Source of the DNA: Alphaproteobacteria bacterium
GTDB taxonomy: Bacteria > Pseudomonadota > Alphaproteobacteria > Geminicoccales > Geminicoccaceae
Direction of reading: 5' to 3'
Assembly: GCA_026982585.1 (NCBI GenBank)
Contig: JALSGW010000338.1
Location: 1-10,406 of the forward strand
Length of the DNA: 10,406 nt
The notes beneath the pieces are model-generated. The model was not told where the DNA came from, ran no database searches, and was given only the letters and a program-made list of their open reading frames with translations. Shown here one piece after another: positions 1 through 7,427 of the stretch. Each line of letters starts with the position of its first letter. Within the stretch, counting starts at the first letter, position 1. The position numbers and the translations under genes were made by a program.

Positions 1-174
1 GCCGGTGCCGATGCGAAAGAGCCGCTCCGGAGCATCGCCCGCGGTGGCGGACAGCGCCAGCGCCGACAGGCCGGCAAGCAGCCCGCGCCGATCCACCGTG
101 ACGCTCGCCCCGATGCCCGCCGCACCTTCCGCCGCGGCCGCCGGGCCGGCATCGGACCTCCGCTCTGCGGCCAT
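1..174 (-). CDS. TAXI-family TRAP transporter solute-binding protein, N-terminal fragment (runs off window)
   Basis: Minus-strand reading frame open for 58 codons from an ATG at 174 to the window edge. A GGAGGG ribosome binding site lies 9 bases before the ATG. After a 28-residue alanine/glycine-rich leader come an Arg-Arg pair (residues 29-30) and a hydrophobic stretch, LLAGLSALALSATAG, which reads as an export signal; the RR followed by GLL loosely resembles a twin-arginine signal. The last visible residues, RLFRIGTG, match the start of the mature domain of TAXI-type substrate receptors, which usually begins (F/V)xIGTGG. Such proteins bind small organic acids in the periplasm and pass them to a fused TRAP permease. 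The gene is divergent from dapC. Only about 15 mature residues are visible, so the family call is a motif-level inference. A GTG at residue 27 is a second possible start, giving a shorter leader. Confidence 0.55.
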   Translation of the reverse strand, partial: MAAERRSDAGPAAAAEGAAGIGASVTVDRRGLLAGLSALALSATAGDAPERLFRIGTG

Positions 175-402
175 GGCCGAGCGCCCTCCCGAGCCCACAT
201 CCGAAGACGCTCTTGCCAAAAACCGGGCCCGGTCCACAAGGCCCGGCCCCGGCGCGGTTCGCGCAGGCCGCAGCCGGCGGCTTCGGGACCCATCGCGCGC
301 CCGCCGTCCGCACCGGATTGCTCCGTGGTTGAAAGATGTTGGAGCGGGATGTTAAGGTGATATTCGCGGATCGGCCGCCAGTGGGGTGAAGCCTTCATTC
401 CG
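175..402. other. Divergent intergenic region
   Basis: The 228 bases between the divergent TAXI-like gene and dapC hold no convincing gene. A perfect 12-base palindrome, ACCGGGCCCGGT, sits at 222-233, but palindromes of G and C are common at this base composition. The possible dapC promoter is listed separately. I found no convincing minus-strand promoter for the TAXI-like gene. Confidence 0.5.
329..358 (+). promoter_or_regulatory. Possible sigma70-type promoter for the dapC-ftsK-lolA cluster
   Basis: A -35-like TTGAAA (329-334, 5 of 6 to consensus) is followed after 18 bases by TAAGGT (353-358, 3 of 6, including the key T, A and final T). The -10 is preceded by TG plus one base (350-352), as in an extended -10. 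Transcription would begin near 365, leaving a leader of about 38 bases before dapC. This is a pattern match only; the -10 is weak. Confidence 0.3.
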
Positions 403-1644
403 ATGCCCTTCTTCCGTCCCACCCTCGATCAGCTCTCGGCCTTCCCGTTCGCGCGCCTGAGACGATTGCTCGCGGAGGTGGCGCCGCCCTCCGCCATCGC
501 GCCCCTCGATCTCAGCATCGGCGAGCCGCGCCACAAGCCGCCGCCGTGGGTGGCGGACATCCTCGAGGCCGAGCGGGGGCTTTGGAACCGCTATCCGCCG
601 CCCGACGGGACCCCTTCGCTGCGCCGCGCCTGCGCCGCCTGGCTGGAGCGGCGCTACCGGCTGCCTCAGGGCATGCTCGATCCGGACGCCAACGTGCTGC
701 CGCTTGCCGGCACCAAGGAGGGGCTGTTCCTGCTGCCGCAGCTTTTGGAGGCGCGCGCCGCGGACGGGGGACGGCGCCTGGTGCTCATGCCCGATCCCCT
801 GTATGCGGTCTATTACGCGGCGGCCGTGCTGCACGGGTTCGTGCCGCATCCGCTTCCCGCCACCCGCGCATCCGGGTTCCTGCCCGATCTCGCGGCGCTC
901 ACCCCCGAGCTGCTCGGCCGCACCGCCCTCATCTTCCTCTGCTCTCCCGCCAATCCCCAGGGGGCGGCGGCCGACCGCGGCTATCTCAGGCGCCTGATCG
1001 CACTTTGCCGGGAGTGGGACGTCTTGCTCGCGGTGGACGAGTGCTATGCCGACATCTACGACCGCACACCGCCCACAGGCGCGCTCGAGGTGGCGGCGGA
1101 GGACGGGGAATTGAGCGGACTTTTGGTCTTTCATTCCCTCTCCAAGCGCTCGAGCGCGCCCGGTCTGCGCTCCGCCTTCGTCGCCGGCGATGCGGAGGTG
1201 CTGCGGCGGTTTCTGCATCTCAGATCCTATGCGGCGGCGGTGCAGCCGCTCCCCATCGCCCGGGCTGCGGAGGCGCTGTGGCGGGATGCGGAGCATGTGG
1301 CGGAAAACCGGCGGCGCTATCGCCGCAAGCTGGACCTGGCCGAGCGGCGGCTTCGGGGCCGCTTCGGGTTCTACCGACCGGAGGGCGGGTTTTTCCTATG
1401 GCTGGACGTGGGAGACGGAATCGCGGCGGCACGCCGGCTGTGGCAGGAAGCGGCGCTCAAGGTGCTGCCCGGAAGCTTCCTGTGCGCGGGAAAGAACGGC
1501 GGGGAGGCCGGAAGACGGTACATCCGCCTCGCCCTCGTCCACGAGGAGGAGGTGGTGGAAGAGGCGTTGCTCAGACTCGTGCGGGTGCTCGACGGCGGGG
1601 TCGGCGCGGAGCCGCCGTATGGCGTTGGGCGAAAGGGGTTGTGA
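403..1644 (+). CDS. dapC: Succinyldiaminopimelate aminotransferase (class I/II, PLP-dependent)
   Basis: Predicted 413-residue cytosolic aminotransferase that interconverts N-succinyl-L,L-diaminopimelate and the 2-amino-6-oxopimelate intermediate with glutamate/2-oxoglutarate, in the lysine and meso-DAP pathway. Fold type I landmarks are present: substrate-side LSIGEP near residue 38, NPQG at 184-187 (Asn184 stacks on the cofactor), Asp212 and Tyr215 in VDECYADIY, the cofactor lysine Lys248 in SLSKRS, phosphate-binding Arg256 in PGLRSAF, and carboxylate-binding Arg375 in YIRLALV. The SKRSxxPGLRSxFVAGD pattern is characteristic of the DapC branch. NPQG replaces the commoner NPTG. The start ATG at 403 places LDQLSAFPFARL where DapC proteins begin; the ribosome binding site is weak (GGGGTGA about 13 bases upstream). 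The stop overlaps the ftsK start by one base (TGATG), so translation is probably coupled. A different class I aminotransferase remains possible. Confidence 0.85.
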   Translation: MPFFRPTLDQLSAFPFARLRRLLAEVAPPSAIAPLDLSIGEPRHKPPPWVADILEAERGLWNRYPPPDGTPSLRRACAAWLERRYRLPQGMLDPDANVLPLAGTKEGLFLLPQLLEARAADGGRRLVLMPDPLYAVYYAAAVLHGFVPHPLPATRASGFLPDLAALTPELLGRTALIFLCSPANPQGAAADRGYLRRLIALCREWDVLLAVDECYADIYDRTPPTGALEVAAEDGELSGLLVFHSLSKRSSAPGLRSAFVAGDAEVLRRFLHLRSYAAAVQPLPIARAAEALWRDAEHVAENRRRYRRKLDLAERRLRGRFGFYRPEGGFFLWLDVGDGIAAARRLWQEAALKVLPGSFLCAGKNGGEAGRRYIRLALVHEEEVVEEALLRLVRVLDGGVGAEPPYGVGRKGL

Positions 1645-4103
1645 TGGCTGCGGCTGCCGGTGCGCGAGCGGGTCTTCGGGCGGGGTTGCGTTTGTTGCAA
1701 CCCCTGGGGCGGGCGGCGTTGGGGATCGGGCTCCTGGCGCTCGCCGGTTTTCTGGCGGTGGCACTGTTGGGCTTCGATGCCGACGACCCCTCCTGGAACA
1801 CCGCCGGGCCGGGGCCGGTGCGCAACCCCGCGGGCGCCGCCGGGGCGGTGGTCGCGGATCTGGGCTACCAGCTGTTGGGCTACGCCGTCTGGCTGCTGCC
1901 CCTGTCCTGGGGCAGCCTGGGTCTGCGGCTGATCCTCAACCGCCCCCCCAGATGGCCGTGGCTGCCGGTGGTCGCCCTGCCCTTGGCGCTGCTCGCCCTC
2001 ACCGCGGCCCTCGCCTCGCTGGCGGTGCCGGCCGAGGGCGGCTGGCCCTATCGGGTGGGATACGGCGGGCTGCTCGGCGACCTGCAGTTCTCCCGCCTCT
2101 ACCCCGCGCTGGGGGCGGAGGCCTATCTGTGGCTGGTGCTGCCGCCTGCGGCCCTTTTCACGGTGCTGGCGCTCGCCCCGAGCCCGGGCGGCGCGCTGTG
2201 GGCGCTCGGACTTGTGGGCGGCGCGCTGCTCTGGACCGTGCGGCGCGGTGCCGTGGCGCTGCGGCGCGCGCGCCCGGCCGGCGAACCGGAACTCCGCCAG
2301 GACATGCCTTCGGAGCCCCTGGAGGAGGAGCCGGCACCGTCTGGGGAGGAAGGGGAGCATTCGACCGGGGTGGTGGGACGCGCCGCCCAACGGCTCGCCG
2401 CCTGGCTCCATCCCGAGGGCGATGTGGCCGGCCGGCCCGGCGTCGCGGGACGGCGGGTGAGCGATGCGGGCGAGGATGAGGAAACACCGGCCGTCCCCGG
2501 CAAGGTGGTGCCGCTCCAGCCGCGGCGCCGCGCCAGAGCCTCCGAAGGGCAGGCTGCGACACCGGATCCGGCCTTCCGGCTGCCGTCGACCGAACTGCTC
2601 GCGCGCGCCCGCGAGCGCGGCGGTTACGGGATGGACCGCCAGGCCCTGGCCGAGATGGCGCGCCGGCTCGAAGGGGTTTTGGACGATTTCGGGGTGCGCG
2701 GCGAGATCGTGGACGCCAATCCGGGACCGGTGGTGACCCGTTTCGAGCTCGAGCCGGCCCCCGGCACCCGCGCCCAAAGGGTGATCGGCCTCGCCGACGA
2801 CATCGCCCGCTCCCTCTCGGTCACCTCGGTCCGCATCGCCACCGTGCCGGGCCGCACCGTGATCGGCATCGAGGTGCCGAACCCGCGGCGCAGCACCGTC
2901 TATCTGCGGGAGCTTTTGGAGAGCGACGCCTATCGCCAGAGCGAGGCCCGCCTGCCGCTCGCCCTCGGCAAGGGCATCGCCGGCGAGCCCCTGGTGGTGG
3001 ACCTCACCCGCATGCCCCATCTGCTGATCGCCGGCACCACCGGCTCGGGCAAGTCGGTGGCGATCAACGCCATGCTGCTTTCGCTCCTCTACCGGCTGCC
3101 GCCCAAGGCCTGCCGGCTGATCCTGATCGATCCCAAGGTGATCGAACTGTGCATCTACGAGGACATCCCCCATCTGCTCGCGCCCGTGGTGACCGAACCG
3201 CAAAAGGCGGTGGTGGCGCTCAAGTGGGTGGTGCGGCAGATGGACGAGCGCTACCGGCTCATGTCGCAGCTCGGGGTGCGGGACATTTTCGCCTTCAACC
3301 GCCGGGTGGCCGAGGCGCGGGCGCGCGGCGAGGTCTTGAAGCGTCGGGTGCGGGTGGGATTCGAACCCGCCACCGGTGCGCCGATCATTGAGGAACAGGT
3401 CATCGACGGGCGCGAGCTGCCGCTGATCGTGGTGGTGGTGGACGAGCTCGCCGACCTCATGCTCACCGCCGGCAAGGAGATCGAGGCGGCCATCCAGAGG
3501 CTGTCCCAGAAGGCGCGGGCGGCGGGAATCCACCTGGTGGTGGCGACCCAACGGCCGTCGGTGGACGTGATCACCGGCGTCATCAAGGCCAATCTCCCAA
3601 GCCGCATCAGCTTTCGGGTCAGCTCCAAGATCGACAGCCGCACCATCCTCGGCGAACCGGGAGCGGAACAGCTCCTGGGCCACGGGGACATGCTGTTTTA
3701 TATGACCGGCGCCCAGCGCCCGGTCCGCATCCACGGCCCGCTCGTCACCGAGGCCGAGGTGCAGGCGGTGGTGGAACATCTGCGGGCCCAGGGCGAGCCC
3801 GACTATCTCGAGGACGTCACCCTGGATCCGCAGACGGCCGGGGACGGCGAAGCGGCGGGCGCGGTCGCCGGGGCCCAGGGGGACGACCTCTACGCGCGGG
3901 CGGTGGAGGTGGTGCTGCGGGACGGCAAGGCCTCCACCAGCTACCTGCAGCGCAAGCTCCAGATCGGCTACAACAACGCCGCGCGGCTGATCGAGCGCAT
4001 GGAGGCGGAGGGCCTGGTGTCGGCCCCGGACCATGTGGGGCGACGGCGGATTTTGCGCCGCGGGGGCCTCGACGGCGGCGAGAGCGAGGACTATGTGGCC
4101 TGA
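1644..4103 (+). CDS. ftsK: DNA translocase FtsK
   Basis: Predicted 819-residue septal DNA pump that couples chromosome segregation and dimer resolution to division. Residues about 24-200 contain four to five hydrophobic membrane segments (for example LALAGFLAVALL and LPLALLALTAALASLAV). A charged, Pro/Glu-rich linker covers about 205-320, then the alpha domain, and a RecA-like ATPase with Walker A GTTGSGKS at 464-471 and Walker B ending in Asp600-Glu601 (LIVVVVDELADLM). A C-terminal winged-helix gamma domain (about 748-810, with STSYLQRKLQIGYNNAARLIERM) normally reads the polar KOPS sites and contacts XerD. The linker is short, as in many alphaproteobacteria and unlike the 1,300-residue E. 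coli protein. ATG 1644 is preferred, with AAGGGG about 7 bases upstream; an in-frame GTG at 1641 is adjacent. The frame stays open far upstream into dapC, but those codons read as shadow sequence. Confidence 0.96.
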   Translation: MAAAAGARAGLRAGLRLLQPLGRAALGIGLLALAGFLAVALLGFDADDPSWNTAGPGPVRNPAGAAGAVVADLGYQLLGYAVWLLPLSWGSLGLRLILNRPPRWPWLPVVALPLALLALTAALASLAVPAEGGWPYRVGYGGLLGDLQFSRLYPALGAEAYLWLVLPPAALFTVLALAPSPGGALWALGLVGGALLWTVRRGAVALRRARPAGEPELRQDMPSEPLEEEPAPSGEEGEHSTGVVGRAAQRLAAWLHPEGDVAGRPGVAGRRVSDAGEDEETPAVPGKVVPLQPRRRARASEGQAATPDPAFRLPSTELLARARERGGYGMDRQALAEMARRLEGVLDDFGVRGEIVDANPGPVVTRFELEPAPGTRAQRVIGLADDIARSLSVTSVRIATVPGRTVIGIEVPNPRRSTVYLRELLESDAYRQSEARLPLALGKGIAGEPLVVDLTRMPHLLIAGTTGSGKSVAINAMLLSLLYRLPPKACRLILIDPKVIELCIYEDIPHLLAPVVTEPQKAVVALKWVVRQMDERYRLMSQLGVRDIFAFNRRVAEARARGEVLKRRVRVGFEPATGAPIIEEQVIDGRELPLIVVVVDELADLMLTAGKEIEAAIQRLSQKARAAGIHLVVATQRPSVDVITGVIKANLPSRISFRVSSKIDSRTILGEPGAEQLLGHGDMLFYMTGAQRPVRIHGPLVTEAEVQAVVEHLRAQGEPDYLEDVTLDPQTAGDGEAAGAVAGAQGDDLYARAVEVVLRDGKASTSYLQRKLQIGYNNAARLIERMEAEGLVSAPDHVGRRRILRRGGLDGGESEDYVA

Positions 4104-4127
4104 TCCAGCCACGCTCGGAACGGGTCC

Positions 4128-4739
4128 GTGACCGCTCTTTTGCGCCTGCTCTCGGTGCTGTTGCTGCTCGCGCCGGTGGTGTGGGCGAAGGGGGACCGTT
4201 TCGCCGCCGATCTCGCCGCCATCGAAGCCTATCTCGACGGGCTGCGCAGGTTCCAAGCCCGCTTCCTGCAGATCGGGCCCGAGGGCGAGGAAAGCCTCGG
4301 CACCCTCTACGTGAAACGGCCCGGGCGGCTTCGCATCGACTACGACCCGCCCTCCAAGGTGCGGCTCATCGCCACCGACTGGCGGCTGATCTTCTACGAC
4401 GGCAGCATCAAGCAGGTGAACACCATCCCCCTCTCCCAAACACCCCTCGCCTTCCTGCTCGAGGAACAGATCCGCTTCGCGGAGGAGATCGAGGTGGCGG
4501 CGGTGGAACGCTGGTCGGGCGAGCTGTGGGTGACGGTCATGCGGCGCGACGCGCCCGAGGCGGGCCGGGTCACCCTGCGCTTTCGAGAATCACCGCTCAA
4601 CCTCTCCGGCTGGCTGGTCCAGGATCCCCAGGGCCGGCTCACCGAGGTGCGCATTTTGAGCCTTGAGACCGACCTCCGGCTCCCGGACGAACTGTTCCGC
4701 TGGCGGGATCCCCGCATCTTCGGCCTGCCCGACGATTGA
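4128..4739 (+). CDS. lolA: Outer-membrane lipoprotein carrier protein LolA
   Basis: Predicted 203-residue periplasmic carrier that accepts lipoproteins released from the inner membrane by the LolCDE ABC transporter and delivers them to the outer membrane. Residues 1-20 form a Sec signal peptide (Leu-rich core, likely cleavage after VWA). The mature part shows LolA-family features: an early FQARFLQ strand, GTLYVKRPGRLRIDYDPP, then DGSIKQVNTIPLSQTPLAFLL. The latter run is typical of alphaproteobacterial LolA. The start is GTG at 4128; no earlier start is possible because the ftsK stop at 4101-4103 lies in this same frame, eight codons upstream. Only a weak GGAACGGG precedes it. It follows ftsK by 24 bases and is probably co-transcribed with it. 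LolA and the related LolA-like carriers are hard to separate by eye, but the ftsK-lolA order supports true LolA. Confidence 0.9.
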   Translation: MTALLRLLSVLLLLAPVVWAKGDRFAADLAAIEAYLDGLRRFQARFLQIGPEGEESLGTLYVKRPGRLRIDYDPPSKVRLIATDWRLIFYDGSIKQVNTIPLSQTPLAFLLEEQIRFAEEIEVAAVERWSGELWVTVMRRDAPEAGRVTLRFRESPLNLSGWLVQDPQGRLTEVRILSLETDLRLPDELFRWRDPRIFGLPDD

Positions 4740-4795
4740 GCGCGCTTGACAGCCGCCCTCGACCTCTCCAGCTTGACCGCGATCGCATATCCGCG

Positions 4796-4801
4796 AGGAG
4801 G
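4796..4801 (+). promoter_or_regulatory. Strong Shine-Dalgarno sequence at unusual distance from thrS
   Basis: A full AGGAGG lies 15 bases before the preferred thrS ATG at 4817, longer than the usual 5-9. No canonical start codon in the thrS frame lies at a better distance. The site still favours the 4817 start over a TTG at 4736 or a GTG at 4883, neither of which has a comparable site. Confidence 0.45.
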
Positions 4802-4816
4802 CCGTTCGCCCGGCGC

Positions 4817-6790
4817 ATGACCGACCAGCTTGCCGGCTCCGCTCCCCTTCCCGACGCCCCGCGCTCCGATCAAGCGCCCGGCGTGCGGATTCTGCTCCCG
4901 GACGGTCGGGTGCTGGAGTTCGACCATCCTCCCACGGGCGCGGAGGTGGCGGCACGCATCTCCAGGAGCCTGGCCCGAGAGGCGGTGGTCGTGGAGGTGG
5001 ACGGCGAGCTCTGGGATCTGGCGCGGCCGATCCCGGACGGTGCGCGGGTGCGCATCATTCGCCGCCAGGATCCCGAGGCGCTCGCGGTGCTGCGGCACGA
5101 CGCCGCCCATGTGATGGCGGAAGCGGTCCAGGCGCTCTATCCGGGCACCCAGGTGACCATCGGACCCGCCATCGAGGACGGCTTTTATTACGACTTTGCG
5201 CGCGATGAACCCTTCACGCCCGAGGATCTCGCCCGCATCGAGGCCAAGATGGCGGAGATCGCGGCGGAGGACAAACCCTTCGTGCGCGAGGAGGTGAGCC
5301 GGGAGGAGGCCCGGCGCCGCTTCGCCGCCCTCGGCGAAACCTACAAGCTCGAGATCCTCGACTCCATTCCGGAGGACGAGCCCGTCACCATCTATCGCCA
5401 GGGGGACTGGTTCGACCTCTGCCGGGGTCCGCACGGGCCATCCACGGGCAAGATCGGCGCCTTCAAGCTGCTCAAGGTGGCGGGGGCCTACTGGCGCGGC
5501 GATCCCCGCCGGCCGATGCTGCAGCGCATCTACGGCACCGCCTTTCCCGACCGCCGCCAGCTCGACGCCTACCTCAAGCGCCTGGAGGAGGCGGAGCGAC
5601 GGGACCACCGGCGGCTCGGGCGCGAGATGGAGCTGTTCCACTTCCAGGAGGAGGCGGCCGGCTCCGCCTTCTGGCACCCCAAGGGCTGGATCCTGTGGCG
5701 GGAGATCGAGGCCTATCTGCGCCGCCGCCTGGAGGAGGCGGGCTACGTGGAGGTGCGCACGCCCCAGCTCATCGACCGCCGCCTGTGGGAACGGTCGGGA
5801 CACTGGGACAAGTTCCGCGAGCACATGTTCACCCTCGAGGACGAGGATCGGGCGCTTGCCATCAAACCCATGAACTGCCCGGGCCACGTCCAGATCTTCA
5901 ACACCCGGCTGCGCAGCTACCGGGAGCTGCCGCTGCGCCTGGCCGAGTTCGGCTCCTGCCACCGCAAGGAACCCTCGGGCGCGCTGCACGGGCTCATGCG
6001 GGTGCGGGCGTTTACCCAGGACGACGCCCACATTTTCTGCACCCCCGAACAGATCAGCGAGGAGACCGGCCGCTTCTGCAGCCTCTTGATGCGGGTCTAT
6101 CGCGACTTCGGCTTCGAGGAGGTGCGCATCAACTTCGCCGACCGCCCGGCGGTGCGGGCCGGGACGGATGCGGTGTGGGACCAGGCGGAGGCGGCCCTCT
6201 GGCAAGCGGTGCGGGCGAGCGGGCTCGCGGTGCAGCTCAACCCCGGCGAAGGAGCCTTCTACGGCCCCAAGCTCGAATTCGTGCTCAAGGACGCCATCGG
6301 TCGCGACTGGCAGTGCGGCACCCTGCAGGTGGACTTCGTGCTGCCCGAGCGCCTCGATGCCAGCTACATCGGCCCGGACGGCGAGAAACACCGGCCGGTG
6401 ATGCTGCACCGGGCCATCCTCGGCTCCTTCGAACGCTTCATCGGTATCCTCATCGAACACTACGCCGGCCGCCTGCCGCTGTGGCTGGCGCCGGTGCAGG
6501 CGGTGGTGGCGACCGTCACCAACGCCGCCGATTCCTACGCACGGGAGGTGACCTCGGCTCTGAAGCGGGCCGGTCTGCGCGCCGAGAGCGACCTCGGCTC
6601 GGACAAGATCTCCTACAAGGTGCGACAGCATGTGATGCGCAAGGTTCCGGTGATCCTGGTGGTGGGCAAACGCGAGATGCAGGAGCGCACCGTCATGCTG
6701 CGCCGGCTGGGCGTCAACCAGCAGGAAGCCCTCGCCCTCGATGCGGCGGTCGCACGGCTCGCCGCCGAGGCGCGGGCACCCGACGCTTGA
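4817..6790 (+). CDS. thrS: Threonyl-tRNA synthetase
   Basis: Predicted 657-residue class II synthetase that charges tRNA-Thr in the cytosol. Domains in order: TGS-like domain (about 23-80), second additional/editing domain with the HxxxH zinc-type motif at His94-His98 that clears mischarged Ser-tRNA, the catalytic core with MNCPGH (352-357), motif 2 around the GSCHRKEPSGALHGLMRVR segment, motif 3 starting HRAILGSFERF, and a C-terminal anticodon-binding domain. The active-site zinc ligands would be Cys354, His405 and His531, each exactly 20 above the E. coli ligands Cys334, His385 and His511, so the core has the standard spacing. The N-terminus is about 20 residues longer than in E. coli. Other in-frame starts are TTG 4736, overlapping the lolA stop, and GTG 4883, just before the TGS domain. 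It sits 77 bases after lolA and 110 before infC. Confidence 0.97.
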   Translation: MTDQLAGSAPLPDAPRSDQAPGVRILLPDGRVLEFDHPPTGAEVAARISRSLAREAVVVEVDGELWDLARPIPDGARVRIIRRQDPEALAVLRHDAAHVMAEAVQALYPGTQVTIGPAIEDGFYYDFARDEPFTPEDLARIEAKMAEIAAEDKPFVREEVSREEARRRFAALGETYKLEILDSIPEDEPVTIYRQGDWFDLCRGPHGPSTGKIGAFKLLKVAGAYWRGDPRRPMLQRIYGTAFPDRRQLDAYLKRLEEAERRDHRRLGREMELFHFQEEAAGSAFWHPKGWILWREIEAYLRRRLEEAGYVEVRTPQLIDRRLWERSGHWDKFREHMFTLEDEDRALAIKPMNCPGHVQIFNTRLRSYRELPLRLAEFGSCHRKEPSGALHGLMRVRAFTQDDAHIFCTPEQISEETGRFCSLLMRVYRDFGFEEVRINFADRPAVRAGTDAVWDQAEAALWQAVRASGLAVQLNPGEGAFYGPKLEFVLKDAIGRDWQCGTLQVDFVLPERLDASYIGPDGEKHRPVMLHRAILGSFERFIGILIEHYAGRLPLWLAPVQAVVATVTNAADSYAREVTSALKRAGLRAESDLGSDKISYKVRQHVMRKVPVILVVGKREMQERTVMLRRLGVNQQEALALDAAVARLAAEARAPDA

Positions 6791-6815
6791 ACCCCCCATC
6801 CCTCCTGGATAGCCT
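6787..6815 (+). promoter_or_regulatory. Possible internal promoter for infC
   Basis: TTGAAC (6787-6792, 4 of 6 to the -35 consensus) overlaps the thrS stop codon and is followed after 17 bases by TAGCCT (6810-6815, 3 of 6 but matching the first two and last -10 positions). Transcription would start near 6822, just before the stem-loop at 6828-6855. Pattern match only. Confidence 0.25.
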
Positions 6816-6827
6816 GCGGAACGTCAC

Positions 6828-6855
6828 CTTCCGCATCCAATCCAAGATGCGGAAG
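6828..6855 (+). repeat. Perfect 10-bp inverted repeat (stem-loop) between thrS and infC
   Basis: CTTCCGCATC (6828-6837) and GATGCGGAAG (6846-6855) are exact reverse complements around the 8-base loop CAATCCAA. No run of T's follows, so it does not look like a simple Rho-independent terminator. It ends 25 bases before the infC Shine-Dalgarno sequence. Possible roles are an RNA processing site between thrS and infC, a 5' stabilising stem, or a control element for infC; the sequence does not decide among them. Confidence 0.6.
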
Positions 6856-6880
6856 CGAGCCGATGTGTTGAACCCAGCAA

Positions 6881-6888
6881 AAGGAGGT
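6881..6888 (+). promoter_or_regulatory. Shine-Dalgarno sequence of infC
   Basis: AAGGAGGT is an extended match to the 16S rRNA 3' end, placed 12 bases before the infC ATG at 6901. It is the clearest ribosome binding site in the window, although the spacing is on the long side. Confidence 0.6.
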
Positions 6889-6900
6889 CGCGCGGACTGA

Positions 6901-7422
6901 ATGGCCCCTGCGTTACGTGACGACTACCGCATCAACGAACGGATCGACGCCCGACGGGTGCGACTGGTGGACGAACAGGGCCGCATGGTCGGCATCGTCC
7001 CCCTCGAACAGGCCCTGGAACGGGCCCGGGACCTGGGCCTGGACCTGGTGGAGGTGGCGCCCCAGGCCGACCCGCCCGTGTGCAAGATCCTCGACTACGG
7101 AAAATTCAAATACCAGCAACAGAAAAAAGCGGCCGAGGCGCGCAAGAAACAAAAAAATATCGAGGTCAAGGAAATCAAGATGCGCCCGACCATCGACGAC
7201 AACGATTACCAGATCAAGGTGCGCAAGATCCGCGATTTCCTGCAGGAGGGGGACAAGGTCAAGGTCACCCTCCGCTTCCGGGGCCGGGAGATCACCCATC
7301 CGGAGGTGGCCCAACAACTGCTCGCGCGGGTCTGCAAGGACGTGGAAGGGCTCGCCAAGATCGAACAGCGCCCCAAATTGGAGGGGCGGCAGATGGTGAT
7401 GGTCGTGGCACCGCTCAAATAA
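6901..7422 (+). CDS. infC: Translation initiation factor IF-3
   Basis: Predicted 173-residue factor that binds the 30S subunit, blocks early 50S joining and checks the initiator tRNA-start codon match. The N-domain (about 8-78) carries YRINERI, VRLVDEQGRMVGIVP and DLVEVAPQADPPVCKILDYGKF. A lysine-rich linker (about 72-92) leads to the C-domain with VKEIKMRPTIDDNDYQIK, KVKVTLRFRGREITH and a C-terminal VMVVAPLK. Length is normal. The start is certain in this frame because a TGA stop (6898-6900) directly precedes the ATG. It therefore begins with ATG, not the AUU by which E. coli infC senses its own product, so that form of autoregulation should be absent. The linker is encoded by an A-rich stretch with runs of six and seven A's (about 7122-7160). 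rpmI and rplT do not follow. Confidence 0.97.
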   Translation: MAPALRDDYRINERIDARRVRLVDEQGRMVGIVPLEQALERARDLGLDLVEVAPQADPPVCKILDYGKFKYQQQKKAAEARKKQKNIEVKEIKMRPTIDDNDYQIKVRKIRDFLQEGDKVKVTLRFRGREITHPEVAQQLLARVCKDVEGLAKIEQRPKLEGRQMVMVVAPLK

Positions 7423-7427
7423 CCGCC

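Noticed and set aside
222..233. 12-base palindrome ACCGGGCCCGGT as an operator
   Set aside because: Made almost only of G and C in a GC-rich spacer, single copy, and not near a credible promoter.
5..355. Plus-strand 116-codon frame at the left edge
   Set aside because: Low-complexity Ser/Arg/Pro/Ala translation with no RBS or domain; the opposite strand gives a coherent signal peptide and TAXI N-terminus.
546..1643. Upstream extension of the ftsK frame through dapC
   Set aside because: The frame is open, but its translation is Arg/Gly/Ala shadow sequence antagonistic to a clear dapC in another frame; the first membrane segment of FtsK follows ATG 1644.
4746..4774. Promoter for thrS based on a perfect TTGACA just after the lolA stop
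   Set aside because: At 17 bases the -10 would be CAGCTT, and no better hexamer occurs at 16-18 bases; the -35 match alone is not enough.
6828..6855. thrS-infC stem-loop as a Rho-independent terminator
   Set aside because: The sequence after the stem, CGAGCCGATG, has no T run.
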